Assembly (NCBI GenBank): GCA_963920635.1
Contig: OY987298.1
Span: 109,373,309 to 109,437,308, forward strand
DNA: 64,000 nucleotides
Direction: 5' to 3'
Source of the DNA: Pseudeuparius sepicola
Taxonomy: Eukaryota; Arthropoda; Insecta; Coleoptera; Anthribidae
Every line of letters starts with the position of its first letter. Positions within the stretch are counted from its first letter, which is position 1. Made by a program: the position numbers and the translations under genes. The notes under the pieces were generated by a model. That model worked only from the letters and a program-made list of their open reading frames with translations, did not search any database and was not told where the DNA came from. This document shows, in pieces, positions 21,436-31,440 of this stretch.

Positions 21436-22576
21436 CAGTCACCTCAATGCTAGAAATATTCGGTCTATTCCTATCAAAACCACTGGAGTTTCTCTGCGGG
21501 TGTGTATAATTATTACTGTTGTGGTTGATAACCCTTAAATTGCCGGGATTTGTATCCCTGCTCCTGTTTTCATGGCTCTTCGCGCCAAAACGGTTAAAGT
21601 AATCATCAACATGTCTAAGTCTATCTAAAGCATCAGACAAACTATTAACACCTATTAAAGCACAAGAAATGTGCGGTGGAAAGTGATGTGCAACAACTCC
21701 AATTATTTGTTGAGCACTGTATGGAGGCTGCAGATGTTTAGCTGTCGCCACATGTCTATTAAAATAGTCTACAATGGATCCCTGGCTTTCCACAAATTTG
21801 CCAGATTCTAACTCGAGTTTAATTTTTAATTGTTTATCAGATCCCCAAAAATTTTGCAAAAAGGCAGTTTTAAATTCAGAATAAATTCGAAACTGATAGG
21901 AGAATGCATCCCACCAGTATTTTGCCGATTCTTTGAAAGATGCATTTAAAATAAGTGAAAGTCTTGAGAAAGGGACATTATCGACATCAAAAATATTTTC
22001 AATTGTCTGTAAAAAATCGCATGGATGCACGTTTCCATTATTTTCAAAACATGGCAAAACCTTACTGGCCTCTGACAATGAAAAATCTGAAGATCTAATA
22101 TTGTTTTGTACTACACTAGGGATACTATTGTTATTCGGGGCACTTTGTTGCTGAACTTGTTGCATAACTGTGGCCACAACTTGAGCAACTACCCTTGTAA
22201 ACTCTTCTTGACCACTGGGTAACCGAAAATTCCCGAAAACCGACTGCGAATTTTGAGAAGGTGCATATGGTGGGGGAGGATTATTCTCTGCTGCACTGTG
22301 GTTAGGCACAAAAGTGTTAGTTTGAGGCACGGGACACGTTTGTGTTGTTACATAACGCATTCGCGGAAAGTTACATCCCGCAGCCTCATCTTGTAGTTCA
22401 TTTTCGGACAATGACGCCATAAAAGGAACATTCCTACCTTGCACATCCGTCTCATTAACCTGTGATGTTTCCATATTACTCGCCAAAATCTCACTCGGAG
22501 TGCGAATGGGATTGAAATTACTCCTGTTTCTTAAATTGTAGGTGTTTTGTCCAGTCGGGGTGTTATGCAAAGGCAT
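21389..22576 (-). CDS. gag: Gag of the Ty3/gypsy element
   Basis: Encodes the structural protein of the retrotransposon particle. The ATG at 22576 (MPLHNTPTGQ) is chosen because it lies just inside the LTR and primer-binding site; the frame is open further upstream, but only through the LTR. The product is 395 residues. The N-terminal half is asparagine- and proline-rich and looks unstructured. The conserved gag region begins near FSLSEASKVLPCFENN and contains SFKESAKYWWDAF and HVATAKHLQPPYSAQQIIG, the capsid-like part of Ty3/gypsy gag. No CCHC zinc knuckle is visible before the stop. Protease lies in the +1 frame and overlaps the end of gag, so expression of pol would need a +1 shift or the present frame is damaged. 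The open frame suggests recent activity. Confidence 0.85.
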   Translation of the reverse strand: MPLHNTPTGQNTYNLRNRSNFNPIRTPSEILASNMETSQVNETDVQGRNVPFMASLSENELQDEAAGCNFPRMRYVTTQTCPVPQTNTFVPNHSAAENNPPPPYAPSQNSQSVFGNFRLPSGQEEFTRVVAQVVATVMQQVQQQSAPNNNSIPSVVQNNIRSSDFSLSEASKVLPCFENNGNVHPCDFLQTIENIFDVDNVPFSRLSLILNASFKESAKYWWDAFSYQFRIYSEFKTAFLQNFWGSDKQLKIKLELESGKFVESQGSIVDYFNRHVATAKHLQPPYSAQQIIGVVAHHFPPHISCALIGVNSLSDALDRLRHVDDYFNRFGAKSHENRSRDTNPGNLRVINHNSNNYTHPQRNSSGFDRNRPNISSIEVTDVFEGDSGNAEDSHE

Positions 22577-22602
22577 TTTCCAATCAAAAACCAGGTGACC
22601 AG

Positions 22603-22620
22603 CGCCGCTGTTGGGAGCCA
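22603..22620 (-). promoter_or_regulatory. Primer-binding site
   Basis: Two bases inside the 5' LTR the minus strand reads TGGCTCCCAACAGCGG. TGG pairs with the CCA end of a tRNA. I do not assign the tRNA. Confidence 0.75.
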
Positions 22621-22622
22621 GA

Positions 22623-23067
22623 TGTTGCGGAACACGAGAAAGAACCGCGTTCTTTATTTTCGGGGTTCTGCTGGTCGTTACCAATGATCGAAAATTGGAA
22701 ATAATGCCAATCGTTGACGGACAAGCTTTTATTATTAATTGGTACTTTCCAGTATCTAAAAATGAATTACATGGATAGAAATATTCATGAGACAATAACA
22801 CTAACATTACATACCTAAAAATGACCAGGCGCAACCATGAATTATTATGATAAACAATATTCAACAGTTCTTTGGGAGACCACAGGTTCACCTTATCGAT
22901 ACCGGCAAATACTCTCGGGCAGCGCGCCTCGCGAAGAAATTCTACCGGCAAAAAATATCAACTGGGGCAGGCAAAAACATTAAATGCGGCCGAACGGTAC
23001 TGCTGCCGCCATCTGGCAAGGAGGTGAGAAAGCCAAGCCGAAAGCAATACAGGGCGTGTATGCTACA
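22623..23067 (-). repeat. Gypsy 5' LTR (445 bp)
   Basis: It is the upstream LTR for the minus-strand element. Relative to the other LTR it carries about 55 extra bases at 22947-23001, starting CGGCAAAAAATATC and ending CCGAACGGTA. Confidence 0.93.
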
Positions 23068-23442
23068 GTATCCAGAAGTATCAATTTGCGGTGTTGATGC
23101 TCTGGCCTCATTAATTTTCCAAAATAAAATCGTTCATTACATATTTAAAAAGGCAACACGGTAAATGCATATTTGAATGTTTTGATTTTCGAAAACCTAA
23201 ATTAGGTAAGCCTGTTGTTCCATCTTTGCCATTCACCTTGGCGCTGTGCTAAGAATAGCTGGCACAGCTGCCAAGAAATAGATGAAGATATACTATCTAT
23301 AGCTCAAGTTCAGGATACAAGTGAAAGTCAATATAGATATTTTCATACTGCATGGTGCATGGTTTTCAATATGGTTTGTGGAAGATATCGAAATAATGTC
23401 ATAACTTTCAGGATAATATTAGTAAGACAATTTTGCACTATA
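23068..23442. other. Unassigned
   Basis: GTAT at 23068-23071 is the second half of the gypsy target duplication. TA at 23441-23442 flanks the next possible element. No gene recognised. Confidence 0.5.
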
Positions 23443-24221
23443 CAGGGTGTATCTTTGATAGGTACAGAAATTTTAACCACGTAATCGGGGACGTTCATAA
23501 AACCGAAAAATGAAAAAAAAATTTTTTTACTCGATGTTTAGAAAATGGGACAAATCAATCTTTATCCGTGCTCAATGCACGCCGCTGGATCGTCACTAGA
23601 AGCGCTTAGAGGGGAGGTCTAACCTCTTCCTAGGAGATGGAGGGGAATAACATTAGATTAGGAGGGGCAATACCGCGACGTTGCCGCATGTCAGAGTGGA
23701 ATAAATCTGCTTGCAGAATTAGGTACCTAGCTACCTTTGAAAATTCCTGTTGGTAGGTTTCCACGTTTTTTATTGCTTCTTCACGCGTTATTTATTGCTT
23801 CTTCACGCGCGCATACAATAATTTAACAAACACGTCACTTTTTATCACTTTACCGATATTTTAAGTACCTAGGCAGCAGAAATGTATCCGAGCGCCGCCC
23901 GGAGAAGTCATTGCTACAAAACTCGTTGCTGCTTTCACGCTCATAATTATTTGACAAGTCTTTTGTGGAGTACCTATCCTATCTACTTTACAACTGATTT
24001 TCAGGCCGCAATTTTTTATCATAATAATTAGCCATCTCTTGGGACACCTTGAGACAATAAATTTCTGATCAACAATCAACTGAATAAAGTATCGTTTTAA
24101 AATACAAATTATCTGTAAAAATATGCAAATTTCCACACCACCCATGGGGTAGAGCAGCGGCGCGTTACTTTTTTTAGCGGGTGTTCGCCTGTAGCCCTAT
24201 CATCCCGCGTAAAGAAAAATT

Positions 24222-24512
24222 GGTAATTATTTAGTGCAGGCACCCGCTGATTTTCTTGAAATTTTGGCTACCCCCTATTCCTGAGTTCCCTGAACACGAA
24301 TCTGACCTTAGCTTTTGGTGCTCGGGAGTAGTTTCCGAGAAAATGAGTTTTCACATTTTCACAAAGTTGAAAATTCAAATTCATTTTCTCGGAAACTACG
24401 CCCTAGCACCAAAAACCAAGGCAAGCGATTCGTGTTCAAGGAATTCGAAAACTGAGGGTAGCCAAAATTTCAAGAAAATTGGGGGAGGGGGCGCACTATG
24501 CTAAATAATTAC
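24222..24512. repeat. 291-bp palindromic element
   Basis: GGTAATTATTTAG at the left faces CTAAATAATTACC at the right. The arms pair through TTTTCTTGAAATTTTGGCTA, GAACACGAAT and GTAGTTTCCGAGAAAATGA with few mismatches, leaving a ~25-base centre. Non-coding foldback MITE. A duplicated target is not certain. Confidence 0.8.
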
Positions 24513-24718
24513 CGAAAATAATATCAAACTCACCTAGCACAGAAGCACTCATCGTAGGTAACTTAGTAATAACCACATTTACCACTTAACTACAACTTGT
24601 TTCACTTTTCACAATATTAAGTTCACTACACAGCTCACCACTTCTCACTCACGACGCGACGTAGGTACCTACCTAACTTTTTCCCGAGCTTTTTCCATAG
24701 AATTTAATCAATGTCTTT

Positions 24719-25796
24719 TCACAGAAGTTGTTCGAAATGTCGTCCTCCATTCCTGATACAAGCCTCAACTCTTCGCTGCATAGATTCTTTTATTTTGTCT
24801 AATGTATCGTGGCTATTTTTTTATATCATTTGCAGCGGCTTCTACACGAGCTCGTAGCTCTTCTAATGTATTTGCAGGAGTGGAGTAAACGATTTGTTTC
24901 ATGTGACCCCACAAGAAAAAATCACATGGATTTAAGTCCGGTGACCTCGGTGGCCAGGCAACAAGCCCTCCTTGACCGATCCATTGATCGTGAAAATTAT
25001 TATCTAGCCATTCTCGTACTATTCTTGCCCGGTGGGGCGGGGCACCATCGTGCTGTATCCACAAATTTCTGATCAAATCTAATGGCAAATCGTCCAAAAA
25101 ATTTTCCAAATTATTCCTCAGAAAGTCCAAGTACATAGCTCCGTTTAGCCGCCCTTCAAAAATATGTGGTCCAACAAGATTGTCATTAACAATTCCTGCC
25201 CACACATTTAAAGAAAATATTTCTTGAAAATGGCTTTCCCGTACTTCATGCGGATTTTCATCTGCCCAGACATGAGTATTGTGCACATTAAAAATTCCCT
25301 CTCGGGTAAAGGCGGCCTCATCTGTCCATAAGACATGTTTCCCAAAATTATCATTTTCAGTGCTCTTTTGCCTGTACCATTCACAAAACGCTACTCTTCT
25401 TGGCAAATCTTCCTCCTTGAGAGCTTGCACTTTTTGCACGTGATAAGGATGTAAACCTTGAACTTTCAATGTGCGAAAAACAGTCATGTGCGAAATGTTG
25501 AATCTAGCGGCCAATCTTCTTGTACTGGTTCCGGGAGTTTCTTCAATTGCATCTAAAATTTGAGGTTCTAACCCTCTTACTCGGGCGGTTTGCTCACGGC
25601 CAATATCTTGCCTTTGGTGTCCAAAGTTTCCAAAATCTCTTAACCTTTGGACAATTCTAACAAAAGTTCGCGCATTCGGAGTATTCCTTTGTGGAAATTC
25701 TTCACGATACATTCTTTGTGCGGCCATTGCTACCTCTCCTGACAAAAAATATGCTCTCATCATATCTACCATTTCTGCATTGGAATAAAATGCCAT
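24719..25796 (-). CDS. Tc1/mariner-superfamily transposase, nearly intact (one frameshift)
   Basis: A DDE transposase that would cut and paste its own element at TA sites. ATG at 25796 starts MAFYSNAEMVDMMRAYF, an N-terminal helix-turn-helix region (known as DUF4817 in insects). A second helix-turn-helix follows (TPGTSTRRLAARFNISHMTV). The catalytic core has WTDEAAF, then QHDGAPPHRARIV, then SPDLNPCDFFLWG; I count 41 residues between the second aspartate and the aspartate of PCD, so it is DD41D by that alignment. The frame is open for 327 codons and ends at a TAG at 24813 after a run of seven A. Taking one base from that run opens 33 more codons ending GGRHFEQLL and a TGA at 24719, the normal end in this family. 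Either a real recent mutation or a homopolymer sequencing error. Confidence 0.88.
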
Positions 25797-25899
25797 CTTT
25801 TATCACTATTATCACCTACCACAACACTAAAAACTTAAAACACTTTTTGCGTCGCTTTTTGCACACCACGAGAACGACGCCGGGCCGAATCGCGCAATA

Positions 25900-26145
25900 A
25901 TTACGAATAAATTCACGGATTCACTCGATTTTGCTCCAATTCCACGCCGCGTGGCCGATCTACTAAATTTCAGCACAGCGGGGCGAGGGGCGCGGGTGCG
26001 GGGCGCCGGCTACCCACTTCAAACATCGACACCACAGGTGATTCCCACCATTCATAACTTGTGCGCGATATTAGCCAATCGCGGCTCGCGGCCCCTACTT
26101 CTCTCGGGGCGGCGCTACTATGTTGCCAAGTGTGCTGAAAATTTA
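25900..26145. promoter_or_regulatory. CpG-rich stretch upstream of the transposase
   Basis: Strongly GC- and CpG-rich (GGGGCGAGGGGCGCGGG, TAGCCAATCGCGGC) and directly 5' of the transposase start. It could be promoter for the transposase or part of a host promoter facing right. No TATA box seen. Confidence 0.25.
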
Positions 26146-26329
26146 CCTGATTTAGTAATTTAATTCCGTATAAATTTAATTGTGTAGTGGATTTTTACAT
26201 GGATTTACCCGTTTTTGTGCGTAATAATTATACGAGATAGTAGATGAACTTATAACGAATGAAAAATCGGATTTAAGGGACTTTAAGTCAGTTTGGGGAC
26301 ATGTCGGCATAAACGGCAACACCGAATAG

Positions 26330-26725
26330 TGGTATTGGATGGTATGGGAGAAAGCTTGTGCGCACGCAGGCCGTCTCCGTCACCGTACCGCCGCGCCGTA
26401 GCCGACGCGCTAGTCGAAGATCGTCCGTCCGATTATTATGGGATTTAACAGCTGATTGATATCGATCCGCGTCCGCCTGTAATTTTTGGGAGCGCCAGCT
26501 TCAACAAGCAATTTATTATTATACAGAATGCCTTACGTGTGGCTATTCTGTGGTATAATAATTCTGTTTCCAAAACCGGGACGCGTATGCAAACGTCGCG
26601 TCGTGCTAACCGATAGTGTTCTGTTGCTTTGCTTTGTTTTACGAACTGTCGTCGGAAGTGAACCTGCTTCTGTACATTTTTCCAGACCCGTTCGTCATTT
26701 TTTGAACCAGCAGTGATGTCGAAAC
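26330..26725 (+). promoter_or_regulatory. CpG-rich stretch, possible host promoter or 5' exon
   Basis: CpG density is high (CCGCCGCGCCGTAGCCGACG) and falls off rightwards. Downstream, CATCTCAAAGGTAGGC at about 26905 and GAAAGGTAGTT at about 27196 could act as splice donors. No coding frame is recognised, so this is only a candidate. Confidence 0.22.
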
Positions 26726-26788
26726 CTGTTGCAATTGCCGCTACGAATTTGCAGTGAAATAACAAGTGATTTTTTAATATTTCCGTTA

Positions 26789-27300
26789 AGAAGTGCAGAC
26801 CATCGTATAAAAAGAGTGCCACTAGTTGGGTAGGTACTTAGTGCTTTATGTGATTTTGTGAAGATTTTTGGATAGTATCTAAACACATGAAAATTGTAAA
26901 AATAATCGATGCATCTCAAAGGTAGGCTTTTTCATGCTATTCGTCGAGCTATTCGCTAAAAGAACCATTAAGGAGTTGTCCAAAAATTATTTATTTATTT
27001 ATTTAATCTCCACATACACCCAATGATACATGGTTGCGTCAATATTCTTCAAATACTGCGAAAAAGCATCGGAAAAAGCGATTCGACTGGCAACTAGTTA
27101 CCTAGGTAGTGCTTCTTGTGATTTTCGAGAGGATTTTTGGATAACATAAGAAAGAAGTACGACACCCGCAAGGAAAATCATGCAGGCATCCGAAAGGTAG
27201 TTTTTTGCATTCTATTCGCTAAAAGAACCATTAAAGATTTGTTCAAAAATTAGTTGAAAGGCTATTCCTGAAATACTGTGAAAGAGCTATACGTCTGACA
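26789..27300 (+). repeat. Diverged tandem repeat, two and a half units of ~220-260 bp
   Basis: ACTAGTT..TAGTGCTT..GTGATTTT..GGATTTTTGGATA and TTCGCTAAAAGAACCATTAA occur at 26832-26990 and again at 27091-27250. A third start (GAAATACTGTGAAAGAGC) lies at 27267. An (ATTT)n run near 26985-27002 lengthens the first unit. Confidence 0.65.
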
Positions 27301-27540
27301 ACGCTGCACGGAGGAATTGGGGGGGATCCGCGGGAAGCGGCCTCAGTTCCAGCTGGTCCCGGCAAGGTCAAGGTCCCTGGCTGTGGCGTCGGAAAAGGGG
27401 GTTTTAATAGCGTTTTTAAAAAAATTATTTCTGACGTTAATATGCACTTTAGAAAAATTTTAATTGCATAGGCGTAACAAGCGCATTTTTCCCGACCTGC
27501 CCTTAAAATTTCTGTACTTATCAAAGTTACACCCTGTACA

Positions 27541-28348
27541 TTAAACAATTCAATGTAATTCCAAATCTCTTAGGTAGGTAGGTAATAGTAGGTATAGGGA
27601 AGTAACGTTTTGAGAAACAATGAAAAGTTGTATTATTAGGCGAAAGTTTATAACCAAAAAAAAAACATTTCAAATTTTAATGTAATGTGGTGGCTTATTG
27701 GAAAGAGTGTCAGAGAGGTAATTTGAAGATACATCTGCGCCCGGATGGGGGAGAACGATTACACCCCCTCCTCTTCCCCTTGGATTCTGAATTTTGTCCA
27801 AACAACCAAACATACAAACCAAGAAGAAAATAAGAAAATAAATAAAAATCAGATTGGAAACGTTTTTAGAAAATAGTTTGGATAATATGACCCTGAAATA
27901 GCTAATATCTATTACCTATCAGGTTTTTTCTTGGTGATATTATAATGTATTCTAGATGAAAACTCTTTTATGACATATATTAATAATTTTAGTAGTGTCT
28001 CGCCCAGTGGCTTTTTAGATATTTTATTTTGCAAATTATGATATTATGTATTATAGTTATAGCATAACAATAGTTAATTGTTTTGTTTCTTTATTATAGT
28101 CTGGCATATCTCTAAAAGATCTTAAGAAAAATATATCAAGTGAATCCCATCTATTGTAAGTTTCTGTGGGTCTTCTTTCTCAGTTTGAAAATAAATTATA
28201 ATAAGTGAAGAACGCAGCACTTCGTAGCTTATGATCTAAACAATATATCGCGGGTTTGGAAAATTAGGTAAAAGTGGGGAAAGCATATAACTGTCAGGAA
28301 AAGTTCTTGTCAAAAAAAACATGAAACCAAAGTTAGTTTATAGGAAGG
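27541..28348. other. Unassigned AT-rich DNA
   Basis: No supported gene or repeat. Confidence 0.5.
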
Positions 28349-28600
28349 TTAGGACATTCCCCCACTCTTAAACAAAACCAAAGGCAGTCCCTTTGCACCG
28401 GCAACATCGCGCGATGGTGCTGCTCTCTCCAGCTGGCCTTCAGATTGCCAATGGCGTATCAAAAGGGACAACACGGGTATTGAAAGCCGAAAACAAAGTA
28501 AAAACACAAACATAAAACAGAAATGCGATGCACCAACATAATAATAATAATAAACAAATTTATTTAGCAACAAATTGCTATCCAACTATATCATTAATAA
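28349..28600 (-). repeat. Possible retroposon 3' end with ATT-type tail
   Basis: AATAAATTTG followed by TTATTATTATTATTATG on the minus strand (about 28535-28570) looks like a LINE 3' end. A GC-richer segment lies downstream at 28370-28450. No reverse transcriptase motif is present. Confidence 0.3.
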
Positions 28601-28784
28601 ATAAAACCTACTTTATTAATATCCTATTCTAGTTATTTAAATAATTACACTTTATTTAATTTTTAATTGGGTTTTTCGCCACCAAACTGATTGAAAGACA
28701 ACTTTTTCAAGTTGCCTCGAAAATTCATAAATTCTTAACACTAAATGAACGAAACTTTAAACGTGTAACTCAAAAAATAACTTA

Positions 28785-29889
28785 GAGAAAAAAATTCGGC
28801 AGAAGGCTAAATAGAAAATAAAGTGTCGGCAGAAGGAGCTACTGTTGCAAAAAATTTTGCAACAATTATGTGACTGGTAAACTTCTGCCAATTTTTACAT
28901 TTATTCTGTAACTCAAAATAACACCAGTTGCAAAACGGCAGAAGGCTAGTTGGAAGAATTAGGGAGATATGGCAAATAGTAAGTGCGTCGATGGCCCACT
29001 CGAATAATTACTTTACCTACCTATATTTTATTTCATCAAGTACACTTCTGGCAATTTGTCAGCATATTTTACGATAATTCGGTACACTATTTGTCAATTG
29101 CCAGAAGTCAATTACGAAGACATACGTAAATCAATAATTTTATTAATGAAAAATATGACCACTAATTTTATTTCTATTAAAATGATATTTATAATTTTGA
29201 ATATTTCTCGAAAATCACTATTAAATCATGTTTGAAATCAAATTCAAAATTACCTTCCGAATCGTCACTATCAAGGACAACGTCTTTGACTGATGGTGGT
29301 AATTGTGGTCCTTTGAATTCGTATTGGGACCCATTCAATATCCACCCGCAATTTTCAGCTTCTAATTAGTACGGATCAATTAAATTCACATTTGTCCATA
29401 TATTTGCAATATAATGCGTTCTTTCCATGTGTTGGCGTAATTCAGTGTATCAAGGTGGCAAGCAGGAAGCATCGAAGTTTTTTAATTGTTTTTTGAAGGG
29501 CTCGTTTTCATTTTTTATTTTTCCATTAATAAAAGTATTGATTTACGTATGTCTTCGTAATTTACTTCTGGCAGTTGACAAATAGTGCACTGAATTATCG
29601 TAAAATATGCTGACAAATTGCCAGAAGTGTACTTGATGAAATAAAATATAATATATCAGTAAAGTAATTATTGGAGTGGGCCACCGACGCACTTACTATT
29701 TGCCATATCTCCGTAATTTTTCCAACTAGCCTTCTGCCGTTTTGCAACTAGTGTTATATTGAGTTACAGAATAAATGTGAAAATTGGCAGAAGTTTACTC
29801 AGTCACATAATTGTTGCAAAATTTTTTGCAACATTAGCTCCTTCTGCCGACTCTTTACTTTCCACCTAGCCTTCTGCCGATTTTTCTGT
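28785..29889. mobile_element. 1.1-kb long-armed element with ACTTA duplication
   Basis: ACTTA lies on both sides (28780-28784 and 29890-29894). The ends read GAGAAAAAAATTCGGCAG and, inverted, ACAGAAAAATCGGCAG. Arms of about 360 bp pair almost throughout, including AAGTGCGTCG, TTTACGTATGTCTTCGTAAT and a recurring GGCAGAAGGCTA / CTTCTGCC / CTGGCA motif. Between the arms (about 29155-29520) is a decayed coding segment. TIR sequence and 5-bp duplication match none of the superfamilies I can name with confidence. Confidence 0.85.
29175..29505 (-). pseudogene. Remnant of an unidentified transposon protein
   Basis: One minus-strand frame, with two stops, reads FKKQLKNFDASCLPP, YTELRQHMERTHYIANIWTN, ENCGWILNGSQYEFKGPQLP and SVKDVVLDSDDSEGNFEF. 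The CLPP..Y.EL..H..R..YIA.IW pattern followed by GW..........G..LP is reminiscent of the C-terminal part of uncharacterised proteins seen in animal transposons, but I cannot name the family. It lies exactly between the inverted arms, so it probably belonged to this element's own protein. Confidence 0.5.
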
Positions 29890-29896
29890 ACTTAAT

Positions 29897-29955
29897 AATA
29901 ATAATAATAATTCTAACCCTCACCCACAATACTCCAAACTAGGAGTATCCTGCAA
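29897..29955 (-). repeat. Family B repeat, truncated copy
   Basis: (TAA)n TTCTAACCCTCACCCACAAT and CTCCAAACTAGGAGTATCCT match 690-770. It abuts the ACTTA duplication of the neighbouring element. Confidence 0.65.
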
Positions 29956-30175
29956 ATTTTCAACACTTTACCTTATCAATTTTTTTACAAAAAAAAATTG
30001 CATGTTTAACCCCCTACCCTCACTTTAGTCTTCCAGGGTGCCTTCTGCCCGCCCGCCTCTCGCTATGTCAGTAAGAACGAAACCTATAAATGATCAAATT
30101 CCCACTTTACCGAGTGACCCCTTTTCCACGTAGCCAGCTCTTCGTCTATATGAACAAATCGCCCCTCCCCCATAT

Positions 30176-30780
30176 TTAGACAGTTGAATTTCCTTGATTT
30201 TTGACGATATATACTGATTCAAATTTTTTAATACCAAATATTAGTCGGATACAAGAGTTTTGTATCTTCTGAATACATTGCTTTATTGAGTGATCTATGC
30301 AAAATTGTACGCAACATCCAACATCCTCATAGTTTAAATGATATAAGATAAGATAATCGCATAGGAAACGTTTTGAGCACTTTGCGATGGCCATACAAAA
30401 CTCTAAGACTTCCCATTGATATTTTTATTAGAATTTTTGAATTCACATCGAACTTGAGGATGCTGTCGATATAAAATTCCAAACATTTTACCACATCAGG
30501 TTACACTTTGCGATGGCCATACAAAACTCTAAGACTTCCCATTGATCTTTTTATTAGAATTTTTGAATTCACATCGAACATGAGGATGCTGTCGATATAA
30601 AATTCCAAACATTTTACCACATCAGGCTGTACTAGTTCAGTGTTGTCAATTTTAACAGAAAAAGATTCGTCGAACTGCTGCCAGTGGTATGACCTTTCTA
30701 AAATAATTAAAGAAGATTTTTAGGGTCAATCATCAAACAGTGCTGCTTTGATTCACTCACTAAAGACTTGAAATCAGCAT
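30176..30780 (-). pseudogene. LINE reverse transcriptase fragment (C-terminal part)
   Basis: The minus strand encodes pieces typical of a jockey/CR1-like non-LTR reverse transcriptase after the catalytic centre: SFSVKIDNTELVQPDVVKCL, ILMFDVNSKI, SMGSLRVLYGHRKV, then FLCDYLILYHLNYEDV and QNSCIRLIFGIKKFE. Normal copies would have a continuous frame; here it is broken several times. A 125-bp segment covering the VVKCL to GHRKV part is duplicated in tandem (30379-30503 and 30504-30627) with few differences. The upstream catalytic domain and the 3' end are absent. Confidence 0.78.
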
Positions 30781-31056
30781 TAATGGCATTGGCTGATTTG
30801 CTTCAATCCTTTACATATACAAAGCTATACCTCCACCCCGCCCAGATCTATCACATCGGTTACATTAATATCGGTTATATTTATATTCATTCATATATTT
30901 TATATAGGCAGACCATAATATCGTCCAACACATTGTTTATTTACCATGTCGTCCATGTCTCAGTTATGGCTATAATATCATAGTCAGTAAATAGAAAGTA
31001 AATATTTTTCTTGAAATCGGCATTAAAATGTCCCAAAATCGTCATTAAAAGCACAG

Positions 31057-31093
31057 AAATCGTACAATAATGTAGCCCATTATTGTACGATTT
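31057..31093. repeat. Perfect 16-bp hairpin, 5-base loop
   Basis: AAATCGTACAATAATG, loop TAGCC, CATTATTGTACGATTT. Too short for a typical pre-miRNA and not a known terminator context in a eukaryote. Confidence 0.7.
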
Positions 31094-31340
31094 TTTCAAT
31101 AAGTAGGCCTTGGCGAGATGTAAACATCAAACGTCAGATGCGGAGAAATCGCCCGTCAAAAGTGACCAAATATTCAAAACCCGGCCGATAAAGGCTCATT
31201 TAACTTTTCGTACACATTGCGAAATTGTTTCCTATAGAAGCGCAATCCTTCAGTATACATATTTTAGTAAATTTGAAAATCAATAGGTTTGTTGTGTCGG
31301 CTGCACAAGAAGCAGCAGTTTGGTTTTTCTGTCAGGAGGT

Positions 31341-31440
31341 GCCGTACATCATTATATCTGTCCTAGGTAGAGCGATCGGTAAAGTCAAGCAACGCCGCGC
31401 GTAGTCGGTTCGTGGACGGGTGATCCCTTATTATTATTTT
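31341..31440 (+). mobile_element. 5S rRNA-derived SINE (or 5S pseudogene)
   Basis: CGATCGGTAAAGTCAAGCAA, CGCCGCGCGTAGTCGGTTCG and TGGACGGGTGATCCC follow the 3' two-thirds of animal 5S rRNA (the GATCACCGAAGTTAAGCAGC .. GGATGGGTGACC region), covering the internal RNA polymerase III promoter boxes. GCCGTACATCATTATAT at 31341 may be the decayed 5' end. It is followed by TTATTATTATTTTCTTGCC, a short tail rather than the 5S 3' end, which favours a 5S-headed SINE. Only one copy is in the window. Confidence 0.7.

Larger units (their letters stand above)
18459..23067 (-). mobile_element. Ty3/gypsy LTR retrotransposon, 4.6 kb, defective
   Basis: Both LTRs begin and end TGT..ACA (minus-strand sense TGTAGCAT..CGCAACA), and GTAT lies outside each end (18455-18458 and 23068-23071), so the insertion is intact as a unit. 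The order on the minus strand is LTR, primer-binding site, gag, protease, reverse transcriptase, RNase H, integrase, polypurine tract, LTR. The pol order with integrase last identifies Ty3/gypsy. There is no env. Gag is open, but pol has a large deletion in reverse transcriptase and several frame changes, so the copy is not autonomous. The two LTRs are close in sequence apart from a 55-bp difference, suggesting a fairly recent insertion. Confidence 0.93.
23443..27536 (-). mobile_element. Possible 4.1-kb TA-flanked transposon enclosing the transposase
   Basis: The left end CAGGGTGTATCTTTGATAGG and the right end (reverse complement CAGGGTGTAACTTTGATAAG) match for about 35 bp through ACAGAAATTTTAA. 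Both are bordered by TA (23441-23442, 27537-27538). The transposase at 24719-25796 lies between them. This fits one Tc1/mariner element enlarged by internal insertions (the palindrome at 24222). The alternative is that the two ends belong to separate short copies; the interior right of 26000 looks foreign to a transposon. Confidence 0.4.

Noticed and set aside
22577..22951. Upstream extension of the gag frame through the LTR
   Set aside because: The frame is open there, but it lies in LTR and primer-binding sequence, and the same LTR at the other end (18459-18849) gives a similar meaningless frame. The ATG at 22576 is the sensible start.
31057..31093. microRNA precursor
   Set aside because: The 16-bp stem and 5-base loop are too short for a normal precursor.
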